Positions 1 through 11,097 of a DNA stretch of 64,000 bases are shown in pieces. Positions within the stretch are counted from its first letter, which is position 1, and each line of letters begins with the position of its first letter. Under the pieces are notes generated by a model, which worked only from the letters and a program-made list of their open reading frames with translations, had not been told where the DNA came from and ran no database searches. The stretch lies in assembly GCA_014706295.1 (NCBI GenBank), contig JACSVZ010000002.1, forward strand, positions 133,861,200 to 133,925,199. The letters run 5' to 3'. Origin of the DNA: Lycocorax pyrrhopterus obiensis (taxonomy: Eukaryota; Chordata; Aves; Passeriformes; Paradisaeidae). Both the position numbers and the translations under genes were made by a program.

Positions 1-5
1 GAAAG

Positions 6-25
6 ATATATATATATATATATAT
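6..25. repeat. (AT)n microsatellite
   Basis: An uninterrupted run of alternating A and T, about ten dinucleotide units. It is an ordinary simple repeat in AT-rich DNA. Confidence 0.95.
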
Positions 26-2880
26 GGTGTTTTAAAATGTAGGAAAAGAAAAGAAGCAAAAACAAGAAATTGAAAATGAAGTGTATTCTGAGGTATTGTG
101 ACAGAATTTTAAAGAATGAAAGGTGAGGGTTTAAAAACAAGGGATGAAAGAAGTATTATCAGATTGTACGAGCTGTCACTGGGGTGATCAGACAAAGTTG
201 TAGTAATTTTTAGTTGTTGTTGTTGTTTTAAAGCCAAAAATATTTAACCTCATTTTGAAAGAAGAAAACATCTGTCATGGAAACTGCATGATTCAAATAA
301 AAAGCATACAGCAGTAATAATGTAATTAATTTTTAAAGAAAAAACTGGAAGTGTAAGAAGATTAAATTAACAGGATTACAAATGTAATCATAACAGACAA
401 TAGTATTAGATCTTTAGCAACTATTTGGTTGCTGTAAAAGGCTGCTGACATGAAATAATCATCATAATCAAACATATCAAGTTAATTTCTATGTTTCTAA
501 AATGCTTTTCCTTCACCATGTCAGAAAAAATATTAATGACAAAATACAGAATTAATACTTCTGAATGGACACAATCTTGGCTGGCCTCATGATTTGCAGT
601 AGTAAAAAAAATTATTAATTTTTTCTGAACTGGCCTTTGATCAACAACAGGTGGCAGGTTTATTTCAGTGCATAAGAATTGCTGTTAAAGATTTCATTTA
701 CATTTCAGATAAATCAGTCTTTACATTAGCAACTATATTTCAGCTAATTTATTTTTTCATCATTTAGTTGCTTAAGAAATCACAAATTACTTAGCTCCAA
801 GAGCTGCCAAACTAAATCTTTAAATGTTTATTTGAATTGTAAGGTACACTTCCTTCAAGAGTTAGAGTAATTAAACAAAACAAACAGAAACCTCAAGACT
901 GACTACATGCAGAATAAATGTGTTGTGTGTTTTGTAGAGATTTGGGTGAATTATTTCTTCTAATTTTGAAATGGTTGTACAGTACACTGAAAAAGCTGAA
1001 ATAAGAACTTACGGCCAGAAGTAATCAATCTCACTGTTTGTATCCACAGGCCATTACATTTCTTCTGGTTAATGCTGTATGATCCCTTTGACTAGACATA
1101 GCTTGTGTTTTTTGAAGCACAGCTTTCAGGAAGGTATTGTGACCCTACCTGAGTGTCCTATTATACTGCAAAGGACTACTTGCTATAAAACCATTTCTCA
1201 CATTGTTCTGTGCCTTAAGTTGTTTTACACTGCTGTGTAAAGAACTTAAAAATTCACATGACATTTTCTTGCTTTGTCTGTTTCTCTGTATCTGTGTATC
1301 ACTCGGCTCCTCTTTCCCTGAGCAGTTCAGAATGTTAGATTAAAATAGTCTCTGCAGTTCCCCAAGTGTGGAAGAGGACAGACATCTGCAGGAGAAAGCC
1401 AATGTTTTCGAGTCAGAGGCCAGGAGAAAAGCACTGACCTACCTACCAAACATGTTCTGCTGTAGGTGATCTCATCCTTTTTTTCTGAGGGTATTTTTTT
1501 TTATCTTTTGGTATCACAAAGGGTGTTGGCAAGGTTATCAGAATGTTTTTTTTCCTTAGAAACAGCAAGTCAGTAGTGTAATTTGGTTTAGTGGGTGATC
1601 TAGCTAAAAACAGGGAAGTATTTAAGTAGCATTGCAGTCTTTTGGAGGGGCCTGTCTACATGGAGGCCTTTGGGGTATGAGCATAAATAATTTAGAGCAA
1701 TATATTCATTAAATATCATATGGGCACTTCACACACTTGAAATTTGAATAATGATTAAGAATGTTATATTCTTTTACATTATTAGTAATGTTTGGTTTGT
1801 TTACTTGGGATTTTTTTTTTGTTGCTTTATTTATTAAGGTTAGTGAAGTACAGATGGTTTTGGTAAACGGAGAAATTTTGTTTCCTCTGAGTGATAACTT
1901 TTCTACAAGGACAGATTTAGGAATATTTCTAGTTAACTTCATACTTTACTTGTGTTGATTTGTTTCTCAGCAGTTTTTTTTTTCACAGTTTGCCTGTATT
2001 AACTGACTTCCAAGCCTATCTCAGATTTTTCCTTTCCATTTTACTGCAAGCATGACACTAATGCCAAAAGTTAGCACGTTATCTTTTATGTGGCAGTATA
2101 TCAAAGCTTTCCTGAAGTGCAAACATTTTTTTCATTCCCATTAGCTCTCATTGTCACTTCATCATACTGTAACTTAAGTAGGCATGACCATGTTCATTTT
2201 TAGTTGCCTAAGTACTGAACTAGAGTTCTCTCTCTCATTTCTGTTTTTTTACATTTTATTTCTTCACTTGCTTGCTTCTGCAAAGAAACTGTGGAATAGC
2301 GATGCTGCTGATAGGCTTCTTACACGTTCCAGGTGTCCCCAGTGATATGAGTGCTGAAGTCAAGTTCTTTCCATTCTTTAGGTTATTCCTTTTGAACTGG
2401 TAAAATTCTGTGTCTAGGTTTTTTTTTTTTATTTCAAAGGTAACAGTTCTCAAAATCTTTGGCTTCCATTGCTGTTTTTGATTCAGTATTCCCCATTGCC
2501 ATTTCCCATTGCCATTATGTTCTGCTCTTAATTTTCAAGACTTTCTGTTCATAGCAATGTTTCATTTTTCAGATTTTTTCTCATCTGCCTATTGACCCTC
2601 CTGGCTCTCAATATTTTTCAATTCAACTAAGTCAAGTTTATATCTGGATATATTTTGTTCCTGTTTGCTGCTTTTAGCCCTCAGAGGAATTTAATGTAAC
2701 TTGTTTTTCTAACCTTTCAGACTAGAAATTTTAAAGTGGTTTCTTCTTACTGTTTCCTTCAAGCAGAAAACAATCTGTTATCCTGTCATGGTATTTGTAC
2801 CAGCATTATATTTTAATTATCCCAGCTTCTACCATCGTTTCACACCCCTTCTATGTTTTTCCTTCTTTATACCTAGACTT
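26..2880. other. AT-rich non-coding stretch, nothing identified
   Basis: Stop codons are frequent in all frames and the longest open frames are under 80 codons. T-runs and A-runs are common. I see no repeat family I can name, no RNA gene and no convincing pair of splice sites. It is most simply intronic or intergenic DNA. Confidence 0.7.
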
Positions 2881-3535
2881 ATAGGGTCACAGGATAACTC
2901 AAGTTAGAGGGGACCTCAGAAGGGCTCTCTCTAGTCTATCCTCCTGCTCAAAGCAAGGTCAGCTGTGAGATCAGTCCAGGTTGTTCAGAGCTTTATTCAG
3001 ATGGGTTTTGGGGCACTCAAATGAGTGAGGCTGCACAACCTCTCTGGGCCACGTGGTTCAGTGCTCACCTGAACTCTCTCCAGTTTATCAGTGTCCTTGC
3101 ATCAAGGGCAGGCTGCAGAACTGGATGCAGTATTTCAGGAAGGGTCTGATGACTTTTTAATAAAGCAGTGTGATCCCTCCCCTCTGTCTGCTGGCCATGT
3201 TCCTGCTAATAAAGTCTGGAATGTTGTTTGCCATCTCTCTGCCGGGACATGCTGCTGACTCATGCTCCATTTGCTGCCCTTCCAGCCAGGCAGTGCCCAG
3301 CCTATGCCATTGCAAGGGTTTCTCCCTTCCTAAATACAGGACTTTGTATCTGTCCTTGCTGAATTTCATGAGATCCCTGTCAGCTCATGCCTCCAGCCTG
3401 TCCAGCTCTCCCTGGGTGGCAGCCCTGCCCCTAAGCATATCAACTGGTCTCCCCTAATTTGGGGCCATCTGCAAACTGCATGGTTGTGCATTCCATTGCC
3501 TCCTCCAGGTCTTTGATACAGATCTTATTGTGTAA
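2881..3535 (-). mobile_element. CR1 LINE fragment, antisense, internally deleted
   Basis: Read on the minus strand, this is the 3' part of a CR1 non-LTR retrotransposon. The left edge (2881-2990) matches the CR1 3' end, including the 'cctgctcaaagcaaggtcag' type of sequence. Further right come the C-terminal ORF2 segments: the minus-strand frame at 3157-3369 shows 'MKFSKDRYKVLYLGREKPLQ', the family's segment after the reverse transcriptase core. A jump near 3040-3075 joins the 3' UTR-like part directly to coding sequence and suggests an internal deletion. Stops and frameshifts are numerous. It is an old 5'-truncated copy. The boundaries are approximate. Confidence 0.85.
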
Positions 3536-4197
3536 TTCTGTATGAACATCCTTTGCTGTATTTTTTGCTATAATACAATTGTTTCTTGACAGAAAATATT
3601 TTTATTCTTGATCCTTGTGCTCGTATTTGCATGGCTGTAAGCAATCAGTGTGAATCTCAGTAAACTATGCTTAAGCATATCTGGTGCAAATGAAAAGGTT
3701 CACTGAGATTTTTGTGCCAGTTTTAGTGGCATCTTTAAGACATTTTAGAAATCAGTATTGCTGTTAAGAAGTTTCTCATTTTGGAAGTCGTACCTTCCAG
3801 AATTTATCTCTGAGCAGATAAATGATATTTTGTATCTGCTTCAGTGGAAAGTGACTGTTCACAAGAAAGTGAGGCTGGTTTTCCCAGGCTGTTGTGCCAC
3901 TTTGCCCTGAGAACAGTACCTTCCACCAGAGAGGAAGTAGGTTCAGCTGAGAGGCAGCAGCTGGCACACAGTTACCCTCACTAAGCCAGTGAAATGCTGT
4001 GGGAAATATTTCTGTGCAAAAACAAAAACTTTCTGTGCAAAGGAAAAAGATCCAGAGTCTGAATTAATGTTTCATTTAATATTTTTGGTTACTGTATCTG
4101 TCTTTTTTTTTTTTTTCAAAAAGGATATAGTTGTACCTGGAGGAAAAGGAAAGTGATGAGGCCAGCAAAGTTTCTGCTGAGATAGGTAGCAGTGCTG
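3536..4197. other. Unique AT-rich DNA, nothing identified
   Basis: It contains a T-run near 4102-4117 and a short tandem similarity around 4010-4045 ('tctgtgcaaa' twice). No gene or named repeat is seen. Confidence 0.6.
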
Positions 4198-4262
4198 GGT
4201 TAATGGTTGAACTTGATCTTAAAGGTTTCTTCCAGCCTAAACAATTCTGCGATTCTGTGTCC
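4198..4262 (+). mobile_element. CR1 3'-end fragment, sense
   Basis: The order 'ttgaacttgatcttaaaggt', then 'ttccagcctaaacaattctg', then 'cgattctgtg' is the CR1 3' UTR end followed by its short tail repeat. Only the last 65 bases or so are recognisable. Confidence 0.75.
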
Positions 4263-5689
4263 AACACCTTACTCTTCCTACTTCTGCACATGTAACCTTC
4301 AAGGGAACCTGCTTCAGCTACTCATCAGTTTTATACCTGTTGGTTTCCCTCAAATATCTTGTCCTGTTTCCTGAGAACTGCAGTTCCTTATGTCAAACCC
4401 TAACATTTTTATTTATATCCAAAAAGAGACAGAAAGCATCAAAACCCTTCAGTTAAAGTTCTTGCAAACATAAAGGCAGTCCTACCTACTAATGTAAGAT
4501 GCTTATGAATGATGTTCTTTAGTGGAAATGGAAAAGATCATCAATTGATTGAATAAACTGGGCTTAAAATTTTCAGTGTCAAAGTTCCACTGATTCTCCC
4601 AGGATCATAAGTGACAGTGCCATTTTTAAATATGGGAGCTGGACTTCTAGGTCACAACCTAAATATTTCTTAAAATTAAATTCTGGAGCTTGAACCTTGT
4701 TATTTCTAAGAGGAAAGAAATGCCTGACTCAGATCTCTTAGCACATTTACACATTTAGGTTCCACATTGTATAATGAGCTGTTTGAATGGCTTGAGACAC
4801 TTAATATGTGCACTGGGGCAGATGCTGAGTTACAATCCTTAATCTCATCCATGTTTCATTTCTGAGCTGCATATCTGACAGTGTAGGCATAGCTTCTGGT
4901 TAGCCTGACAATCACAAGTAGGGAGCTGGATTGTGACTTCTCAGGACATGCAGGGAATGTGGATGCCCCAAATCCATTGATTTTCAATTGGAGTGGACAC
5001 TTGGCCTACTTAAAGCCTTTAGAAATTCCCAATCAAGACAACTGGAAGCAGGCATTTGTTATGCTCTCAGTGTAGAGGGACTGGTGTTAGTAAGTGGCAG
5101 GGAGAATAATTGCATGGGAAGGAAAATGTACTTCAGGCTGATGATACTTGTGCTGCTTGCCCAGCTGCAGGGCTCTGATTCTGGAACAAGAGGGCATGGA
5201 AAGGAAGAGGGAGGTTCCCTTCAACTCATTGCAGCTGTACAAGTTAAGGAGACACACTGAAACAAAAAAAAGCCCTACACAAACCAAAAAAGAAAATGCT
5301 TTTAGAGCAGCTGGTAAATTGAGACAAAAATGTCATTGCCCCAACCCATAATGAAATATAGTGCTGTGAAAATGCTGCTTCTTTATCTGGAAGTAACAAG
5401 ACGTTTCACCTGGTGTCATTTTATCTGATCTGACATGGAGATGTGAAGTCCCTCAGAGCATCTTATAAATTTAGAAGGGAGTTTGTAGACAAAAATTCTC
5501 CTGTCATTCAAGATCATGTAATCACAGCTTCTTCCTGATGGACAAAATGTTTGTATTTAGGTATCACTTTTACATTTAACAAATCAACTAAACTAGGATA
5601 GAATGTTTGAATTTGTAAGCTATTTTTGCTTTAAACTGAACTTTTGAGAGTAGGGCAGAAACGTTTCATTAGCATCAATATCATGCGTT
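4263..5689. other. Unique non-coding stretch, nothing identified
   Basis: Open frames are all under 100 codons and have no family resemblance. No repeat or RNA gene was recognised. Confidence 0.6.
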
Positions 5690-6319
5690 GTGAGGGCAGT
5701 GGGTGTGTGCAATGGCATCCACAAGGGAAGTGAACCAGGGCTGGGAGCTGCTGCATTCTCGTGGGAAGGAGCTGGTGGCAGAAGCTTCAGGCTGGAAGGG
5801 CTGGCACACTTAGCTGCTTCTTAGGCAATGATGGACCAGAGTGCTGTGAACAGGTGTTGCAAAAGGGACTTGATTTCTGGAGCTGGGAGGACGCAGGGCA
5901 CCCAGAGCACTGCCTGGGCTTCTGGTCATGGCTGCTCTTCCCAGTTTGTGCAGCATTCTGAGTCTCTGCTTTCAGTTCTGCTGGGAGCTGCTGCTGGCTG
6001 CTGCTGGGAATGGCTGAATCCTGCTTTGGGAGGGCTGAGCTCCTGGGGAGGAGCAGTGTGAACTTTGCCACAGCCATTAGCACAGCAGGGACACGCAGCA
6101 TCTCTGCTCAAACTTGCCTGTGGTGGTGTGGAGGGTGTGCAGGGTCTCAGCACCCTACAGGGCATGTTCCCTGTCACAGGCTGGTGCTAATGTCCTTTGC
6201 ATGTTGGAGGCCTTGACTGGGATGGCACATCAAGGGAGGCTACTGCTGGCCTGTGTGGGGCTGCAGAGCCCCAGGGGCCTCTCCGGGGGACCTGCACACT
6301 GAGTGAGGCACTGACTTGC
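5690..6319. other. GC-richer unassigned segment beside a CR1
   Basis: This segment is visibly richer in G and C than its surroundings, with many CTG/CAG words (around 5965-6010, 'gctgctgctggctgctgctg'). Several overlapping open frames of 60-180 codons run on both strands; this follows from the composition and the frames carry no recognisable domain. It lies directly upstream of the sense CR1 at 6.3 kb and may be an older repeat I cannot name. Confidence 0.35.
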
Positions 6320-7138
6320 CTGGGGAAGGAGCTGCTGGAGGGCAATGCTGCCATTCAGGGGGAGCTGGGCAGGCTGAAGAAATGAGCTGACAGGAATCTT
6401 ATGAAGTTCAGCAAAAGCATATGCAAGGTCTTGCCAATGGGGTGGAATAACCTTGCGTAAAATGATGGTCTTGGGGACGGAATATCTGGGAGGCAGTGGT
6501 ACAGAAAGGGATCTGAGGGGCCTGGTGAACAGCAATTTGCATGTGAACCAACAGTGTGCCCTTACAGCAAGGAAAGTCACCTGTTTCCCTCGGCTGCATG
6601 GGCAAAAGCATAGCCAGCAGGTCAGGGAAGATCCTTGCCCTCTATTTGGCATTTGTGAGACTGACTGTGGAGCACTATGTCCAGTTTTGGCCCCCCAGAA
6701 CAAGGAGGATGTCAACTTATGGAGACCAAATGAGGTGGCCAAGAGACTGGAGCAGATGGCATTCAACACAAGCCTGAGAGAACTGGATCAACTCAGGGTC
6801 AGAAAAGATGGCCAAGAGACCACCTTAGTGCTGTCAAAAAGTACCTGAATGAAGGGTACAGAGGAGATGGAGCTAGATTTTTCTTGGAGGTATACAGATA
6901 TGATAAGAGGCAGTGGACACAAGTTATAACACGGAAAAGTCTGATTAGGTGTTAGGAAAAATGTTTTTACCATGGTGGTGATGAGGTACAGGAACTGATT
7001 TCCAAAAGAGGTTGTGGATATGTTCAAGACTCAAGTGGACACATCCCTGAACAACCTGATCTACTTATATCTGCTTTGAGCTGAAGGCTGGACTCGGCAG
7101 TTTCTCCTGACCTAATTATTCTAATAGTCTGTAATCTC
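6320..7138 (+). mobile_element. CR1 LINE fragment, sense, ORF2 C-terminus to 3' end
   Basis: In broken reading frames the plus strand shows a CR1 ORF2 C-terminal order. First comes a segment like 'EGNAAIQGELGRLKK' near 6335-6380, then the 'NLMKF'-type segment, then 'QQCALTARK' near 6555, then the segment 'FGPPEQGG' near 6690-6715, then 'LISKRG' near 7000. The CR1 3' UTR follows, ending near 7138 ('acctaattattctaatagtc'). Stops and shifts are frequent, so the copy is dead. The opposite-strand open frame of 179 codons here is a shadow. Confidence 0.88.
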
Positions 7139-7714
7139 ATATTTTTATGTAAAAGTTATAATTTCTCTTTGTTCAAATAATAATAATATTTCCTGAGGTC
7201 TGTATTTGGTAGACCCACACCAGGCAATTTCTTATTTATAATAATGTTTTCTTTCTGGAAAAATTACTAATTTACTGAGGTAGTCATTCAACAAATTGAG
7301 CACCAAAACGCAGTTAAGATATAAATTTATATAGCTTTGTTCAGACTGGCAGTTTAGGAAGACCTGTTTATCTGCTTTAAAGCACATGCATTCCACTCAG
7401 GCACATGAATCTCACTGTAAGAGGTAAGGACTTTTAGATGTTGCACTGTTATAAAGTATTATGCCTAACTCTTGTTGAGTAAGTGCTCTATGTCAGGTTT
7501 AAGCCCTACCAGTAGGATTTGGTCTTAGGTTTTTAAACTTTTATCTTTTGTTTGCCTTCGCATACTTTTGCTAATTTTTTTATTTCTGTAAAATTGCCAG
7601 GTATTCTCTGAAGTTTCACTGGAAGATGTTTACTAATGTGCTTATTGTTCAGGATATTGAAATCAAGGTCCTGAGTTTCCTAATTTAAAAATGTCTCTTT
7701 TTCTTCTCATCCAG
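7139..7714. other. AT-rich non-coding DNA before a candidate exon
   Basis: No repeat was identified. The last 25 bases form a pyrimidine-rich tract ending in AG, the candidate acceptor of the next feature. Confidence 0.5.
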
Positions 7715-7793
7715 GTCAACATAAGCAACCTGTGCAGAGCACTGCATTCATAAATGTGAAACAAGCCCGCACCATCATGTTTGGCACTAAGAG
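7715..7793 (+). CDS. Candidate internal coding exon of an unrecognised gene
   Basis: A 79-base segment is preceded by a strong acceptor ('ctttttcttctcatccag') and followed by a donor (AG then gtcagt). Only one of the three frames is open; it enters with two bases and leaves with two bases (AG). It reads QHKQPVQSTAFINVKQARTI and then MFGTK. The composition is protein-like and unlike the flanking AT-rich DNA. I do not recognise the protein and cannot assign a domain. It is phase-compatible with the candidate exons at 10981, 15214, 24345 and 39865. A 26-codon open frame is not rare by chance, so support rests on the splice sites and amino-acid composition. A conserved non-coding element is the main alternative. 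Confidence 0.38.
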
Positions 7794-7828
7794 GTCAGTT
7801 TCCACCATTTTTGTTATACTTTTCATCT

Positions 7829-7845
7829 AAAAAAAAAAAAAAAAA
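7829..7845. repeat. Poly-A run of 17
   Basis: An uninterrupted A-run 35 bases after the candidate donor site. No retrocopy precedes it, so it is taken as a simple repeat. Confidence 0.9.
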
Positions 7846-8821
7846 GTATGGCTGTTGTGATTCTAATCTGAAAATTTTGCATTTTCTAAAAATATTGTTG
7901 TACAAAACACATCAGCTAGGTACGTTACTTTTTCTATTATAATGATTAGGTTTTGTTCGCTGTAAAGCTCTGGTCTGCTTTGACAGGTACGTGGCATGCA
8001 GGCCAGGAAGCATAAATGGCAAACAGCATCCCCAAGGCAAGAATGCCAAATAGGACACTGCACTAGTGCTGGAGGACATCCCTCCTGCTTTCTAGTATGG
8101 AAAATAGCAGCAGGCCAACAAAGCACAAAGTGTAAGATAGGTTCTTTTCTGTCATTTTAGGGAGTCTGTACTGAATATGAGGTAACGTCCATTTCTTACT
8201 CTCTGTGATTCAGTGTCATACCCCAAATGTCTCAAAAAAATCAACAGTTTTGAGTCCATGGTGTCTACTTCCTGCATCTTTGGTAAGCATCAGGTAATGT
8301 GTATCTGCCCTCAGACAGCGTGGCCCTGCTGCCCCCACAGTTCCTGCAGCCGCAGGAGCCCTCGTGGCACCCCAAGGCACCCTGTCAGGTTATCAGCTAC
8401 TGCACCTGCGGGCCTTCTGCAGAGGAGTGTGATTTCTCTGCATAACAAAGATACTATAGACCATTCCTCTCCATGTGAACTCTGTGATTTTTGTGCTTGG
8501 TGGCAGGCTTTTAGGTTTTCAGTAGAAGCTAGTCAAGGACTTCAGCACTTGGCTGCTATGCCCCAGTCGCATGGCAGCCTAGTGAAATGTTTGCCCTGTG
8601 CAGTGGCAGAGCACCTTTACTCTGGTGCCTGCAGAAATACTTCACCTCTTCTGAATTGTTGTGAAGAGGTGAGGCTGCCTTGCCCTTAAGAAGCACATAT
8701 GAAGCAGCATCTTGCATGTCTGCAGGAATCAGAGGTGGCAAATGATAAGAAAAAGCTGCTTGGTTTTCTGAAGCTCCTGCTTGAATTGCACAAGGCTTTG
8801 GTGTGAGCTGCAGCCTTGTTA
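7846..8821. other. Unique DNA with a GC-richer patch at 8300-8450
   Basis: The patch follows a CAG (8310) and stays open for about 40 codons in a frame reading ALLPPQFLQPQEPSWHPKAP near 8318-8380, ending at a stop near 8445. It lacks a clear downstream donor. It could be a terminal exon, a fragment of an unnamed repeat, or chance. The rest shows nothing. Confidence 0.3.
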
Positions 8822-8893
8822 GAGTCAGGGTGCTACCAGGGGCTCCCTGTTCCCCTGGAGTCAGGGTGCTACCAGGGGCTCCCCGTTCCACTG
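8822..8893. repeat. Tandem duplication, 36-bp unit, two copies
   Basis: The unit beginning 'gagtcagggtgctaccaggg' occurs at 8822 and again at 8858, with very few differences between the copies. It is a short local duplication in a GC-richer patch. Confidence 0.9.
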
Positions 8894-10980
8894 TGCTCCT
8901 TCTCACATGGCCAAGAATTCAGCAGGGTGTTTTGTGTCTGGCTGAAGTGGGATTGGCAGCTGACTCGAGACTCTGTTACCTTTTATACAAGATGCATATG
9001 CAATACATTTTTAGGGTATATTTCCAATAGAAGGAAACTGTTTGTATTTTTAGATAAGGGCAGAATCTGTTGTTTTGTCAGTGTGATGAGTTTGAGATAA
9101 CTGCTGCAGAGGGTACAGTAGCAGAATTGCAAACTTCCCATTTGAGGACTTCTGCTTTTAATTAGTTGTCTCTACAGAATATTAACACTCAAGTAAATCA
9201 AAGACATTCTATTAAATGAAATAAGTTATTATATGACATTATATTCACATGGGTTAGTTATTTTTGCCAATGTGTAGTACAACCCTATGTGAACTCCCTA
9301 TGGCCTGATGTAAACAATTTTTCTAAACAATCGTAGGATCACCTCCTTATTTTTTCTTAGTGTTATAGAGCAATGGCAAAAATGAAGAATTGTGTTTGGT
9401 AGGCTTGAAATTTCTTTTTTTATCTTTTTCCTCACAGATTTAATCTTGATTGCTATGCAAATGAAAATTCCTAATAAGGAATATCACAGACAATATGAAA
9501 TTCTCTTCTGTATCTGCAAACAAGGTTTTATGAAAAAAGATGCATTTGGGGAAGAGAAGTTCTTTATTTCTCCACTTTACTGTGTTCTTCTATTTCTCAC
9601 TTTATGCAGGCTGTTCTGAATCACTTGCAATAAATAAAGGATGTTCTGCTTTCTGGAGGGAAAGGGTCACAGTGCACTTCCATAATAGTAGCCTTCTATG
9701 TGTAGACTGGGACATTACATCAAGTATTCTTGGGATTGGTACCACGTTTTAGCTAGGCAGTGATTGAGTACTTGTCAGATGTTTTGTTTAACTATTGCAG
9801 TACATTTTGAATTCAATTTACGTAGACAACTATTTATTGTGAATAAGAAAATATTGAGGTTCTATTGATAATTTTTAAAGGCTATAAACTCCTATAAATA
9901 AACTGCCTCTGTTGAGAGTTTTTGGAATCTTGGTTTGATACATTTGTTCTTTTCCTAAAAAGAAATACTGTATTAATCTGGAAATATATTTAAGAACAAA
10001 TGTATTTTTCTGTAGGAAAGGATGACTTAAGATTTATTTTCTTGAAAAAATTGTTTTTAATTAGTTCTAATAATGCATTACTTATTATAATCTCCACAAA
10101 ACTTTTCATGAAATTGCATAACTCTGACTCAAAAACTGAGTTATCGCCTGTCACCAGATCTTTGGAAGTTATCAGGTGTATATAATATCTCAACTGCTTT
10201 TACATTGATACCTTTCTATTAATTTTGCATATAAAGTTAACTTTTAGTGGATAATCCCTGTTAGATGAGCCAACAGGGACTAAAAAGTAGACGTGACTCT
10301 CCAACCACAACAGGTTTGACAAACTTTGTATGTGAGGCAGGTATTTCTCAGTTGCTTTATAAGAAACTGTGTTGTTAATGTGAACTGACATACCTATTGA
10401 AGAGGTGAATTCCTCTTAATTTCAGTTTCATTTGAGAGCTGAGCCCATGATTTTAAATACCAAACTGTTGTGGTTTCTGTGTGTTGTTCTTGTATTCTGC
10501 TCTCATCTGTTTCTCTATCATGCTAATTTTTCTCCAACTAATTTAATCTACAATAAACACCAGCATTGAAATAGCAGAGGTCAGTACATATACCAATGAG
10601 TTCCTGGTGTGTTGTATTATTCATATTGTGTGCTTGTTTCTATCTTTCAAGAGCAATTGCTGATACCATTCTCCTCATGTGGAAGGCAAAAGTATTTAAA
10701 TTACTTTAGAGAAGGGATTTTTACTTTGTGGGAACCAGCTTTATGTGTGGAAGATGCTCTGCAAACATAGGCCCCAAATCAGTGCATCCCCAGGATCTGC
10801 AAGGTTGATCTGACTGTCTGCCTACCACTGTTATCATGATGTTCAGGGGTATTCTCACCTGTGGTTATTTGTATTCTGCAGTTTGGAAACCTCATGTTGT
10901 ATAGCTCGTTTTAACTGCGTCCATGCAGCTGGAGAGTATTTCTCCTGTGTGGCATGCTCTGTTTTCTTTTCCTTCTCTAG
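8894..10980. other. AT-rich non-coding DNA, nothing identified
   Basis: No repeat family, RNA gene or long frame was recognised. The last bases form the pyrimidine tract of the next candidate exon. Confidence 0.6.
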
Positions 10981-11097
10981 CCTAGATTGGAGTGCTTCAA
11001 AAGATAGCCTAGGTGACAAATCCAGCCCTCAGAGCCAAGCCATTTGGTCCCTAAATGAGTTTAGCAGACTGAAGGAAGCAATTGTGAGAACCAGGAT
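10981..11097 (+). CDS. Candidate cassette exon of an unrecognised gene
   Basis: It is preceded by a very strong pyrimidine tract and AG ('ttttcttttccttctctag') and followed by GT (gtgagc) after AGGAT. Its length is 117 bases, a multiple of three. One frame is open throughout, entering with one base and leaving with two. It reads LDWSASKDSLGDKSSPQSQA and then IWSLNEFSRLKEAIVRTR. Both edges fit the candidate exon at 7715 upstream and those at 15214 or 39865 downstream, so it could be included or skipped without a frameshift. The donor is only moderate and no family is recognised, so chance is a real possibility. Confidence 0.25.

Noticed and set aside
6230..6769. 179-codon minus-strand frame
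   Set aside because: It lies opposite the sense CR1 ORF2 remnant and its GC-rich flank; no family resemblance and no splice context.
8214..8281. Splice-flanked 68-base segment ending before gtaagc
   Set aside because: In the phase required by 7715-7793 it hits a stop. Two other frames are open, which gives no discrimination.
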